From Acidobacteriota bacterium (GTDB taxonomy: Bacteria > Acidobacteriota > UBA6911), in NCBI GenBank assembly GCA_031271905.1, contig JAISUT010000047.1:90350-141434 (forward strand): a stretch of 51,085 nucleotides of DNA. The letters run 5' to 3'. Positions 6,740 to 14,553 of this stretch are shown here, piece by piece. The notes below the pieces were generated by a model. It was not told where the DNA came from. It was given only the letters and a program-made list of their open reading frames with translations, and did no database searches. Both the position numbers and the translations under genes were made by a program. Within the stretch, counting starts at the first letter, position 1; the number at the start of each line of letters is the position of its first letter.

Positions 6740-9058
6740 ATGGATGCAAGAAGGATGGCAAGGATGGCGAGGACGGCATTGAAGACGCGCTATCTGGCGG
6801 CCGTTTGCGGATTCCTGTTGTTGACGCCCCCCCAGACGCCCCTGGGCGACGCCAGGGCTTCCGGGGGGGCGGGGGAGAACCCGCCGTTGCCGACGCTGGA
6901 GGTGCTGGAGTCCATGGTCGGGGAGAGCCCCGAGGTGCTCACGGCGCTGGCGGTGCTGGCACGCGACAGGTACGCGCTGGAACTGGAGGCGGGGCGGCTC
7001 TCCCCCTCGCTCGTCGGCGGCTTGGGGGGCGGCTTCTTCAACGAACCCGAGGACGTGACATCCCACGACATGAAGACCTACGGCCAGCTCACCGGCTCGG
7101 TCGGGGTCTCCTTCCCGCTGCTCGGCTCCTGGTCGCAGAAGAAGATCGCGAGGCTGCGGGCGGAGATACAGGCGTCGGCGGACTACCAGAAGACCCGCCT
7201 GGTCAGGCTCAGGAACCTCACCGCCCTGCGCAAGGCGTATTTCGCGCTCTGGTCGGAGCAACGGAAGCTGCCAATCCTCCAAGATTTCCTCGACGACGAG
7301 ACTCACGTCATGACGGTCCTGCGGGAGCGCATGGGGAAGAACCTGCTGCTGGAGTCCGACTACCTCGAGTTCGGAACCGCATTCGACGCGGTGCGCCGCG
7401 AGGTCGTGGAGTCGCGCATCAACAGCGCCCGCGCCCTGAACGTCATCGACCTGGCCACCGGCAGGAACTGGTCGATCCCCGCCAAAATCGAGACCCCGGA
7501 GATCCCCGGAGTCAAAAGCCTCCTCGCCGACATCTCGACGCACCCCGCCCTGCTGGAGAAGCAGGAGGCGGAGAAGCTTTACGAAGACATCCGGCGCAAC
7601 TCCCGCAACTCCGAGCGCAGCGCGAGCCTGGACGTCACCGTCCCCTTCACGCTGGACATCCCCGGCTCCCGGGGCGTGGGGATCGCCATCGGCTTCACCA
7701 TCCGCGAGCCCTTCGGCGCGCTCACGGCGGGCAAGGACGTCGCACAACTGGCGGCGAGCGCCGACGCCATCCGCGCCCGGCATGAGACGCGCTTCGCGCG
7801 CATGCGTCTGGAGGGCGAGTTCGCCGAGCAGGTCATGCTCCACGACTACGCCCGGGAGTCGTTGGACGCGCAGGTGAACCGCCTTTTGAGCGCGCGCCGG
7901 AGCGTCTTCGAGAAAATCGAGCGCTATGCGGCGCTCCCGGGCGACACCTTCGAACAACTCCAGCAGAGCCGCTACGCGCTCGTCCGCGTGGCGATGGACT
8001 TGTGCAACTCCGAGCTGCTCTACGCCGAGACCGCCGTGGAGATGACCGGCTACGTCGAGGAGCGGCAACAGACCGCGAGGACCAACCCCGTCCCCGACGC
8101 GGTGGAAAACGCGCGCCTGCTCAAGCTCCCCGGCTTCAAGCGGGAATCCGAGCCGGAGCTGGTCGCTTCGGCAGCCGGGGGCGCCGCCTCCGTCACCGCA
8201 TCCAGGGGCGCCTCGCCACGGGTCGCAGGAGAAGCGGCGGCGCGCGCCGCGACTGCAAGCGGATGGAGGCCCCTGCACCGGGGCGTCTTCGTATGGGACT
8301 CCAGCCTGCTCTCGGACGGGGAGGCGGCGTGGGGGGAGCTCAGGCGGCGCGGGATCACGCGCCTCCTCGTCTCCTTCTCCGCCAAGGAGATCGACCGGCT
8401 GATCGAGGACGACGGCGCATTGGACCGCTTCAACGAGATGTTCGCGGACGCGCGCGCCACCGGCGTGACGCTAGACCTCCTGCTCGGCGACCCGCACTGG
8501 CTGTTGGAGAAGCACAGGGAGCACCTGTACGACCTCATACGCTTCTTCTCCCCGTTCCCGTTCCGGCGCATCGTCCTGGACATCGAGCCGGATCAGCTCG
8601 GGGTGCCGGAGGAGCGGCGCGGCGAGCTGTTGGAGGCGCTGATAGGCACCGTGGCGGGGGTCGCGGAGGTCACAGACCTCCCGGTGGCGCTGACCCTGCA
8701 CCCGCGCTACCTCGAAGGCGACCTGGGGCGGCGCGCCATCCCGGCGTTCCGCGAACTGGGCGTGTCCGAGGTGATCCTGATGATCTACTCGACCAACGCC
8801 GAGAACGTCGCCTCGCGCTTCGCCGCGATCTGCGCCTCGGGCGGCGGGGTGCGGTTCTCGCTGGCGCAGAGCGTCGAGGCGGAGCTGCCCGACGAGGAGA
8901 GCTACCACCGGCGCGGCGCAGAAGCGCTGGAGGCGGCGATCTCCCGCACGGCATCCAAGGTGGACGAGTCGAAGCGGGCGGGCGCGTGCGCCGCCGAGGA
9001 CGTCGTGCTCCAGGACTGGAAGGGCTACAGGGCGATGGCGGGCGGAGGCGGGCGATGA
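6740..9058 (+). CDS. TolC-like outer-membrane channel fused to a C-terminal TIM-barrel hydrolase-like domain
   Basis: A 772-residue two-domain protein, first gene of the putative exopolysaccharide operon. An Arg-rich signal peptide (about residues 1-38) is followed by an outer-membrane efflux protein region (about 45-450) with long helices, TolC-like beta-strand stretches (LDVTVPFTLDI; GVGIAIGFTIREPFG) and heptad-like coiled-coil segments. An Ala/Ser-rich linker (about 455-510) leads to a region of about 250 residues that reads as a (beta/alpha)8 barrel: GVFVWDSSLL, RRGITRLLVSF, GVTLDLLLGD, RIVLDIEPDQLG and VSEVILMIYS. The acidic pair in LDIEPD sits where glycosidase barrels carry catalytic residues. 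TolC termini are periplasmic, so the barrel should face the periplasm, like the hydrolases of Pel, alginate or cellulose systems. ATG 6740 is chosen; GTG 6716 or ATG 6755/6764 are possible, the last having the best ribosome site. Overlaps the next gene (ATGA). Confidence 0.72.
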   Translation: MDARRMARMARTALKTRYLAAVCGFLLLTPPQTPLGDARASGGAGENPPLPTLEVLESMVGESPEVLTALAVLARDRYALELEAGRLSPSLVGGLGGGFFNEPEDVTSHDMKTYGQLTGSVGVSFPLLGSWSQKKIARLRAEIQASADYQKTRLVRLRNLTALRKAYFALWSEQRKLPILQDFLDDETHVMTVLRERMGKNLLLESDYLEFGTAFDAVRREVVESRINSARALNVIDLATGRNWSIPAKIETPEIPGVKSLLADISTHPALLEKQEAEKLYEDIRRNSRNSERSASLDVTVPFTLDIPGSRGVGIAIGFTIREPFGALTAGKDVAQLAASADAIRARHETRFARMRLEGEFAEQVMLHDYARESLDAQVNRLLSARRSVFEKIERYAALPGDTFEQLQQSRYALVRVAMDLCNSELLYAETAVEMTGYVEERQQTARTNPVPDAVENARLLKLPGFKRESEPELVASAAGGAASVTASRGASPRVAGEAAARAATASGWRPLHRGVFVWDSSLLSDGEAAWGELRRRGITRLLVSFSAKEIDRLIEDDGALDRFNEMFADARATGVTLDLLLGDPHWLLEKHREHLYDLIRFFSPFPFRRIVLDIEPDQLGVPEERRGELLEALIGTVAGVAEVTDLPVALTLHPRYLEGDLGRRAIPAFRELGVSEVILMIYSTNAENVASRFAAICASGGGVRFSLAQSVEAELPDEESYHRRGAEALEAAISRTASKVDESKRAGACAAEDVVLQDWKGYRAMAGGGGR

Positions 9059-10236
9059 AGGTGGTGCTGGACAAGCAACGCGCCTTGCAGGACGTCGCCG
9101 TGAGAGACGGCGTGGCGGTGAGCTACGCCCCGTCCAAGCGGGCGTTTCCGTGGATACGCTGGTGCCTGGTGGTCTTGTTGGTGACCAGCCCCCTGCTGTA
9201 CATACTCTACCGGCTCGCCAGCGACTGGCTCCTCGTGACCTCGCCGGCGGTCGTCGTCCTGGAGCGCGCGACGGTCTCCATGCCGGTGTCAGGGAAGATC
9301 GAAGGCCTCGCCGTGGCGCTAGACGACGAGGTGCGCCGGGGCGAGGTGCTGATGCGCGTGACCCCGGCGACGTACGACGACGACCTGCGCAACCTGGACT
9401 TGCTGCGGGCGCGGGTGGACGACTACGGCCGCGTGCCGAAGCTGGTGCAGGCCGCCGCCGCGCCCCAACCCCAGCCGCGCGCCAAGGTCTCCGAGGAGGC
9501 GTTGGCGATAGCCGCCCGCACCCTCGAATACTGGAGGGGGAACCGGCTGGCGTTCGAAGACCTGCAACGCAAGGGCGCGGCGACCGAGGCGGAGTACCGC
9601 GAGGCGCTCGAACGGGAGCAGGAGGCGCGCTCGGCGCTGATCCAGCTCCAAGAGGCGCATGCCGCGGCGGCGGCGCCCCAACAGCAGTCGCCCCTTCCGA
9701 CGCCGACGGAAAGCAGGGCGGACCTGCTCGAGCGGATGAACATCGACAACGAGATCGCCCTGCTTGAGAAACGGCTCGCCCCGCACGTGGTGACCAGCCC
9801 CGTCACCGGCAAGGTCGCAAAGGTCCTCGCAGGCGCCGGGCAGTCCCTGCCGCTGGGCGCGAACGTGCTGGAGATCGTCGGCGAGGACGGCGCGGAGATA
9901 CGGGTGTTCGCCGACGAGCGGGCGATGGGCTACTTCCGCTACGGCTCCGCGATCACGGTGGAGCTGCCGGGGGACGTGAAGATCCGCTGCGAGCTGCCCG
10001 ACAGGCCCATCCAGACGAGCGCCCCGCCCGCCGCGCCGGACAGGCCGTTCGCGGAAGGGAACGCCATCATGCTCCATCTGAGGCCGCTCGCCCCCCTGCC
10101 GGACCAGTACAGGGTGGACGGCCTGCCGGTCACGGTGCGTTGGGGCGTGTGGAAACCGAGTCTGCTGCGCCGCCTGCTGCCCGCAAGCGACACCGGGGAC
10201 GGCCAGACGGCATTCAAGGGGAAGAAGGGACGATGA
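9055..10236 (+). CDS. HlyD-like membrane-fusion (periplasmic adaptor) protein
   Basis: A 393-residue protein anchored by one N-terminal transmembrane helix (about 33-55, WIRWCLVVLLV...) with the rest periplasmic. The first half-lipoyl motif (VSMPVSGKIEGLAVALDDEVRRGEVLMRV, split by context at about 75-103) is followed by a helical hairpin of about 130 residues. The second half-lipoyl motif (VTSPVTGKVAKVLAGAGQ) lies near 245, then a beta-barrel-like region. This is the layout of HlyD/EmrA adaptors and of the periplasmic part of Alg44. It starts inside the stop of the TolC-TIM gene and its own stop overlaps the next start, which implies coupled translation. It probably connects the inner-membrane glycosyltransferase to the TolC-like channel. 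No PilZ domain is visible; c-di-GMP sensing seems to be handed to the next protein. Confidence 0.82.
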   Translation: MKVVLDKQRALQDVAVRDGVAVSYAPSKRAFPWIRWCLVVLLVTSPLLYILYRLASDWLLVTSPAVVVLERATVSMPVSGKIEGLAVALDDEVRRGEVLMRVTPATYDDDLRNLDLLRARVDDYGRVPKLVQAAAAPQPQPRAKVSEEALAIAARTLEYWRGNRLAFEDLQRKGAATEAEYREALEREQEARSALIQLQEAHAAAAAPQQQSPLPTPTESRADLLERMNIDNEIALLEKRLAPHVVTSPVTGKVAKVLAGAGQSLPLGANVLEIVGEDGAEIRVFADERAMGYFRYGSAITVELPGDVKIRCELPDRPIQTSAPPAAPDRPFAEGNAIMLHLRPLAPLPDQYRVDGLPVTVRWGVWKPSLLRRLLPASDTGDGQTAFKGKKGR

Positions 10237-11735
10237 GCGTCTTCGAGGACAGCGGAAAAAAACGGACGGAGGCGGCGGACTTCGACCATATGGTCGAGGA
10301 GGCGATGGCAGCCGACGCCATCCCCGCAACCAGGGAGGACGCCGGCCAGCCGTTGCGCATGGCGCGCTTCGCCCCGTCCCCCTTGCTCTTCACGGACTAC
10401 GGGGACAAGGTGCGCGACTTCAAGGAGATTTGGGAGCTGCTGGCGTCGGGCTGCAACGCCTTCTTCATCGACACGGAGGACGAGGAGGACGCGCTCATGG
10501 CGGCGGAGAGCATCCGCAGGAACCCGCCGTCGGCATACGCCCCGGTCTTCTCCTCGGCGCCGCACGGGCGCAGGTTCGAGGCGTTGGTGGACGGCGTGTC
10601 CGTGCGCATCGACGAGGCGCTGGGGAAGTCCGAGCCCCTGTTGCGGGCGCTGCGGGAGGTGAACAAGGAAGCGGTCGCGAAAAACAGCGACTTCCGGCTC
10701 CTCGCCTGGTTTTACATGCGGCAGGGGGTGGAGCTGAAACCCCTGGCCGCGCCCAAGACGGACGACATCTACGGATACCCCGTCGCCGAGTGCCTCGCCG
10801 CCGTCGGCGTGGATCACAAGCAGTGGCTCGACGGCCTGCGGGTCAGGGGCCAGCTCGCGCAAAAACGCCTGGTGGACAGGGTGAGGGTCTGCCCGAAATG
10901 CTCCTCGCCGCACCTGAACTTCATCGACGTCTGCCCGAACTGCCGGAGCATCGACATCTCGAAGAAGGAGCTGATCCACTGCTTCACCTGCGGCCGGGTC
11001 GGCGTCGCCGACCTGTTCGTCAGGGACAACTCGATGACCTGCCCCTTCTGCCGGGCGGCGCTGCGGCACATCGGGAGCGACTACGACCATCCTTTGGAAA
11101 GCTTCGTCTGCGAGGACTGCGCGGAGAGCTTCACCGAATCGCAGGTCTTGACGGTCTGCCACGACTGCGGCGCCCGCAACGCCCCGGACGAGCTGGACGT
11201 CCGCACCTATTTCACATACGCCCTGACCGAGAAGGGGCAGGTCTCGACCCGCATCGGCGAGATCGAGAACGCCTACGCGCTCTTCGACCGGCTCGGGGTC
11301 ATGAGCTACGCCTACTTCGAGCAGATGCTGGACTGGAACATCGGCATGTTGCGGCGCTACAAGAACGACCCGCCGTTCACGCTGATCGCGCTCCGGTTCG
11401 TCAACATCGACGAGATCGGCGACGTGGTGGGCAACGCCCGCACGGCGCAGATGATCGACGCGCTCACGGTGCGGCTCAAGAACATCATCCGCACCACGGA
11501 CATGGTCATGCGCCCGTCGATGGACACGCTCTGCTTCTTCCTGCCCCACACGGACGGCGAGCAGAGCCGCATCGTGACGGGGCGCATGGAGGCGTTGCGC
11601 GACGACGTGGTGCTCAAGGACGCGCCCAAGCTGCGGCTGTCGATAAACACGCGCACACTGCCGGAAAGCCCCAAGGAGGTGTGCGGGGAGGGGAGCGCCA
11701 AGATGCTCTTGCTGGGGATGACGGCGAACATCTAG
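10233..11735 (+). CDS. Multi-zinc-ribbon (TackOD1-like) protein with degenerate GGDEF domain; putative c-di-GMP receptor
   Basis: A 500-residue soluble protein. Residues about 45-145 resemble a degenerate receiver-like domain. Residues 220-312 hold six CxxC pairs (C220/223, 234/237, 250/253, 270/273, 293/296, 309/312), enough for three zinc ribbons, in the style of the TackOD1 output domain. Residues about 365-500 are a GGDEF-fold domain whose signature is lost (PSMDT at 428-432), while the inhibitory-site motif RxxD is kept as R420-T-T-D423 at the correct spacing upstream. This is the same logic as PelD, whose inactive GGDEF domain binds c-di-GMP through RxxD and switches polymer export on. 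I infer a cytoplasmic regulator of the GT2 synthase encoded next door, with no cyclase activity. It overlaps the adaptor gene (ATGA) and is followed 22 bases later by the GT2 gene. Confidence 0.75.
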   Translation: MSVFEDSGKKRTEAADFDHMVEEAMAADAIPATREDAGQPLRMARFAPSPLLFTDYGDKVRDFKEIWELLASGCNAFFIDTEDEEDALMAAESIRRNPPSAYAPVFSSAPHGRRFEALVDGVSVRIDEALGKSEPLLRALREVNKEAVAKNSDFRLLAWFYMRQGVELKPLAAPKTDDIYGYPVAECLAAVGVDHKQWLDGLRVRGQLAQKRLVDRVRVCPKCSSPHLNFIDVCPNCRSIDISKKELIHCFTCGRVGVADLFVRDNSMTCPFCRAALRHIGSDYDHPLESFVCEDCAESFTESQVLTVCHDCGARNAPDELDVRTYFTYALTEKGQVSTRIGEIENAYALFDRLGVMSYAYFEQMLDWNIGMLRRYKNDPPFTLIALRFVNIDEIGDVVGNARTAQMIDALTVRLKNIIRTTDMVMRPSMDTLCFFLPHTDGEQSRIVTGRMEALRDDVVLKDAPKLRLSINTRTLPESPKEVCGEGSAKMLLLGMTANI

Positions 11736-11757
11736 CCGGACAAGGAGGTCGTCGGGG

Positions 11758-13107
11758 ATGTACGAGGCATTCCTGTGGTTAGTCCGATTCACCTATGAGA
11801 GGTTCTTCGCCGGACAAGACCTGGTGCGCACACTGGTCGCCGTCTGCCCGTTCGTCGTCTTCATGGAGCTGCCCGTCTACGCGGTCGTCCTCCTCGGGTT
11901 GGTTCGGGGGCGTCTGCGCGCCGACGTCCGCGCCCACGGTCGGCGGAAAGCCGCAGCGCCCCGCAGGTACTTCCCCCCCGTCTCCTGCATCATCTCCTGC
12001 TACTCCGAGGGTCGCGACGTCGTCAAGACCATCCGGTCGGTCATGGGGCAGATGTATCCGGGGCGGATACAGATCCTCGCCGTGATCGACGGCGCGGCCG
12101 CCAACCGCGAGACCCGCGAGGCGGCGCTCTCCATGGTCGCGACCGTCAACCGGACGCCCAAGCGCGAGCTGAAGGTCGTCCCCAAGTGGCAGCGCGGGGG
12201 GCGGGTCTCCTCGCTCAACGCTGGCATGCTTTTCGCCGACGGCGAGATCGTCATCGCGATGGACGGCGACACCTCCTTCGACAACAACATGGTGTGGAAC
12301 GTCACGCGCCATTTCGAGGACGGGAACGTCTTCGCGGTGGCGGGCGGCCTGCGGGTGCGCAACGCATTCAGGACGATCGTCACGCGCCTGCAGGCGGTGG
12401 AATACTTCCTGTCGATCAACGCCACCAAGCTGGGGCTGTCGGAGTTCAACATGGTCAACAACATCTCCGGCGCCTTCGGCGCCTTCCGCCGCTCCGTGCT
12501 GGACGCGGTCATGGGTTGGGACGCCGGCACCGCCGAGGACCTGGACATGACGTTGCGCATCAAGAGCTACATGGGCAGGCACAAGGGGATGCGCATCGTA
12601 TATGACAAGGAGGCGATGGGGCACACCGACGTGCCGGAGACGCTGCGGGGCATCCTCAAGCAGAGGCAGCGCTGGGACGGCGACCTCGCCTACCTCTATT
12701 GCAGGAAGCACCCGCTCAGCATCTCCCCGAAGCTCGTCGGCTGGAAAAACTTCACCTACCTGCTGGTGAACGGGCTGGTCATCCAGGTGGTCATGCCGTT
12801 TCTGATCATCCTGTACATGCTCGTCGCCTACCTGACCTTCCCCGCGCACATGTGGTTCGCGCTGGCGTTGCTGACCTACGGCTTCTACGCCGCGATCACG
12901 CTCGGCATGCTGCTGTTTTCCATCCCCTTCGCCTCGGAGCGGCCGCTGTACGACATCAAGCTGGCGCCGTGGGCGCTCCTCGCGCCGCTGTACGGATTCG
13001 CCATCCGGCTCAACTGCGCGCTGGCCATCCTGTGGGAGTTCGTGGGGAGGGGCCACGACGACTCGTCCATGGCCCCCTGGTGGACGCTCAAGAAAAGCAA
13101 GTTCTAA
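11758..13107 (+). CDS. Family 2 processive glycosyltransferase (polysaccharide synthase)
   Basis: A 449-residue inner-membrane GT2 enzyme of the cellulose/hyaluronan/PNAG synthase class. It has a transmembrane segment at about 25-50, a cytoplasmic GT-A domain and several C-terminal transmembrane helices (about 325-435). The catalytic signature is complete: first Asp in AVIDG (D111), the DxD in AMDGDTS (D169/D171), the TED motif (AED, about 259-261) with the catalytic base, and QRQRW (302-306), the QxxRW motif of processive synthases. It has a good ribosome site (AGGAGG) and is last in the operon with the TolC-TIM, HlyD-like and zinc/GGDEF genes. It likely polymerises and extrudes a polysaccharide across the inner membrane. 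The sugar is unknown; no dedicated sugar-nucleotide genes lie beside it. Confidence 0.9.
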   Translation: MYEAFLWLVRFTYERFFAGQDLVRTLVAVCPFVVFMELPVYAVVLLGLVRGRLRADVRAHGRRKAAAPRRYFPPVSCIISCYSEGRDVVKTIRSVMGQMYPGRIQILAVIDGAAANRETREAALSMVATVNRTPKRELKVVPKWQRGGRVSSLNAGMLFADGEIVIAMDGDTSFDNNMVWNVTRHFEDGNVFAVAGGLRVRNAFRTIVTRLQAVEYFLSINATKLGLSEFNMVNNISGAFGAFRRSVLDAVMGWDAGTAEDLDMTLRIKSYMGRHKGMRIVYDKEAMGHTDVPETLRGILKQRQRWDGDLAYLYCRKHPLSISPKLVGWKNFTYLLVNGLVIQVVMPFLIILYMLVAYLTFPAHMWFALALLTYGFYAAITLGMLLFSIPFASERPLYDIKLAPWALLAPLYGFAIRLNCALAILWEFVGRGHDDSSMAPWWTLKKSKF

Positions 13108-13119
13108 CCTGCGGCGGCG

Positions 13120-14163
13120 CTACCTCCCCGAACCGGGGGTCCAGCCGTTGCCCAAGCCGTAGGGCAGGGTCACGAACGGGAACGCCTCCACATGGCGGAT
13201 GAGCCCGCCCCGGATGGCGAAGGTCTCCATCGTCACCAGGTTTTGCAACATCCCCGGCGGGTCGTCCGGCTTCGCCCCCCGGCGCGTGCCGTCGTGGACG
13301 AAGAGCGGGAAGGTGGCGACCAGCCCCTTCTGCTCGTCGATGACCAGCGCCCGGCGCGGCCTGATGCGCTTCATGTAGGCGAAGGTCTTCGAGTCGATCT
13401 GCTGGGCGCAAGTCAACATGCTGAACCGGAGCATCTCCCGGCCCTCGGGGGTCGAGGCGTCGGGCAAAAACGGCGCAGGCATCATCCGCCCACCGGGAGG
13501 CGGGTTGTTCACCGTCTGATAGCCGTTCTCGTGCCGGACGCAGTCGTCGCCGAACGCGCCGATCTTCCCGTCGTCCCCCTCCAGCGCGTCGAAGTAGGAG
13601 TTGGCGGCGCGAAAGAGCAGGTCGCGCGACGCCCGCTCCGCCGGCGGCACGTCCGTCGTCAGGACGGGTGCCGGCACCGCCAGCAGCTCCAAGGCGGCCT
13701 TGTCGATGTTGGTGTCGTAGAGCTGCTCGATCTCCTGGATCTTGCCGCGGTCCACCTTCAGCCGCACCGCGACCAGCGCGTCCTTCCCCCCGACCTTGAG
13801 CAACGCCTGCAAGGCGACCTGCCCGGAGACAGGGTCGGCGACGTGGATGGCGAAACCGGTCGGCGCCACTTTCGAACGCCACAACAACCCTTCGCCGACG
13901 TCCATCGCCCCGGTGTTCTCGGTCATCCGCACGTCGATGGCGAGGGGCGGCGTCGCCCCCGGGTCGTGCTTGAACATGGCGTCCATGTACCCGTCCATGA
14001 TCCCGACCAGGCAGCCCCGGTCGCAGGCCTTGACGGTGGACGGGTCCCATGCGGGTTCTCCGGCGTCCAGCGCCGGCGGGCCCGCCAGCGTCAACGACAC
14101 CACCAATGCGAAGGCGGCCGCCAGGGGGCGGGCGGGAAAAGACTCCTTTGGTGCAAACGGCAT
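13120..14163 (-). CDS. Secreted DUF8021-like (SnoaL/NTF2-type) protein
   Basis: A 347-residue exported protein with a signal peptide of about 30-35 residues. The mature part opens with CDRGCLVGIMDGYMDAM and then a 'LAIDVRMTENTG' segment. That is the pattern I associate with DUF8021/NTF2-like proteins, whose function is unknown. The C-terminal half looks like a second alpha+beta unit of similar size (EGDDGKIGAFGDDCVRHENG onward). The start at 14163 has GAGGAG eight bases upstream and gives a standard signal peptide. It is convergent with the exopolysaccharide operon, with only 12 bases between the stops, so it is not part of it. Family assignment is by memory of the motif and should be treated as moderate. 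Confidence 0.65.
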   Translation of the reverse strand: MPFAPKESFPARPLAAAFALVVSLTLAGPPALDAGEPAWDPSTVKACDRGCLVGIMDGYMDAMFKHDPGATPPLAIDVRMTENTGAMDVGEGLLWRSKVAPTGFAIHVADPVSGQVALQALLKVGGKDALVAVRLKVDRGKIQEIEQLYDTNIDKAALELLAVPAPVLTTDVPPAERASRDLLFRAANSYFDALEGDDGKIGAFGDDCVRHENGYQTVNNPPPGGRMMPAPFLPDASTPEGREMLRFSMLTCAQQIDSKTFAYMKRIRPRRALVIDEQKGLVATFPLFVHDGTRRGAKPDDPPGMLQNLVTMETFAIRGGLIRHVEAFPFVTLPYGLGNGWTPGSGR

Positions 14164-14272
14164 GGCGCGTCTCCTCATGCAATCGTGCAAAGCTCGTGCA
14201 ACAGGTTTCCGGACGAAGTCCGGACGCGCCGATCTTACTGCAAAACCGGGCGGCGGCGCGAGCGGAAATTTC

Positions 14273-14302
14273 GATCAAGACGGATCAAGACGGATCAAGA
14301 CG
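14273..14302. repeat. Three tandem copies of a 10-mer
   Basis: GATCAAGACG occurs three times head to tail just upstream of the DUF8021-like gene. The rest of the 14164-14346 gap shows no gene. Role unknown; it may be slippage or a small operator array. Confidence 0.6.
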
Positions 14303-14346
14303 GGGCGGACCGGACTCCGCATGGAGCGCGCGCAGGCGCCGCGACG

Positions 14347-14553
14347 CTACTTGTCCTCCAACATGGTCTCGACTTCGGCGATGCGGCCCAAGGTGAGCTC
14401 CTCGGAGATGTAGACCTGCCCGCACTGCGGGCAGCGGGGGACCGGGTGGGTCAGCTCGTGGTTGAGGTAGTAGAATTTCGTCGCGCCTTTCTCAAGCGGC
14501 ACGCCGCATTTCGCACACACCAGCCGTCTCTCGTTCTCAGGGTCCACGGTCAT
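14347..14553 (-). CDS. Small two-CxxC redox/zinc protein (DVU_1557 family)
   Basis: A 68-residue cytoplasmic protein with CAKC (C13/C16) and CPQC (C41/C44), enough for one zinc or iron site. It ends in a short helix. It matches the 'DVU_1557 family redox protein' type that accompanies MOP-type aldehyde oxidoreductases in sulfate reducers. Its ATG overlaps the stop of the upstream flavoprotein gene (ATGA), so it is translationally coupled and belongs to the same operon. The frame is open further upstream, but that stretch is inside the flavoprotein gene. Role in the pathway is unknown; an electron-transfer or assembly function is inferred from context. Confidence 0.75.
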   Translation of the reverse strand: MTVDPENERRLVCAKCGVPLEKGATKFYYLNHELTHPVPRCPQCGQVYISEELTLGRIAEVETMLEDK

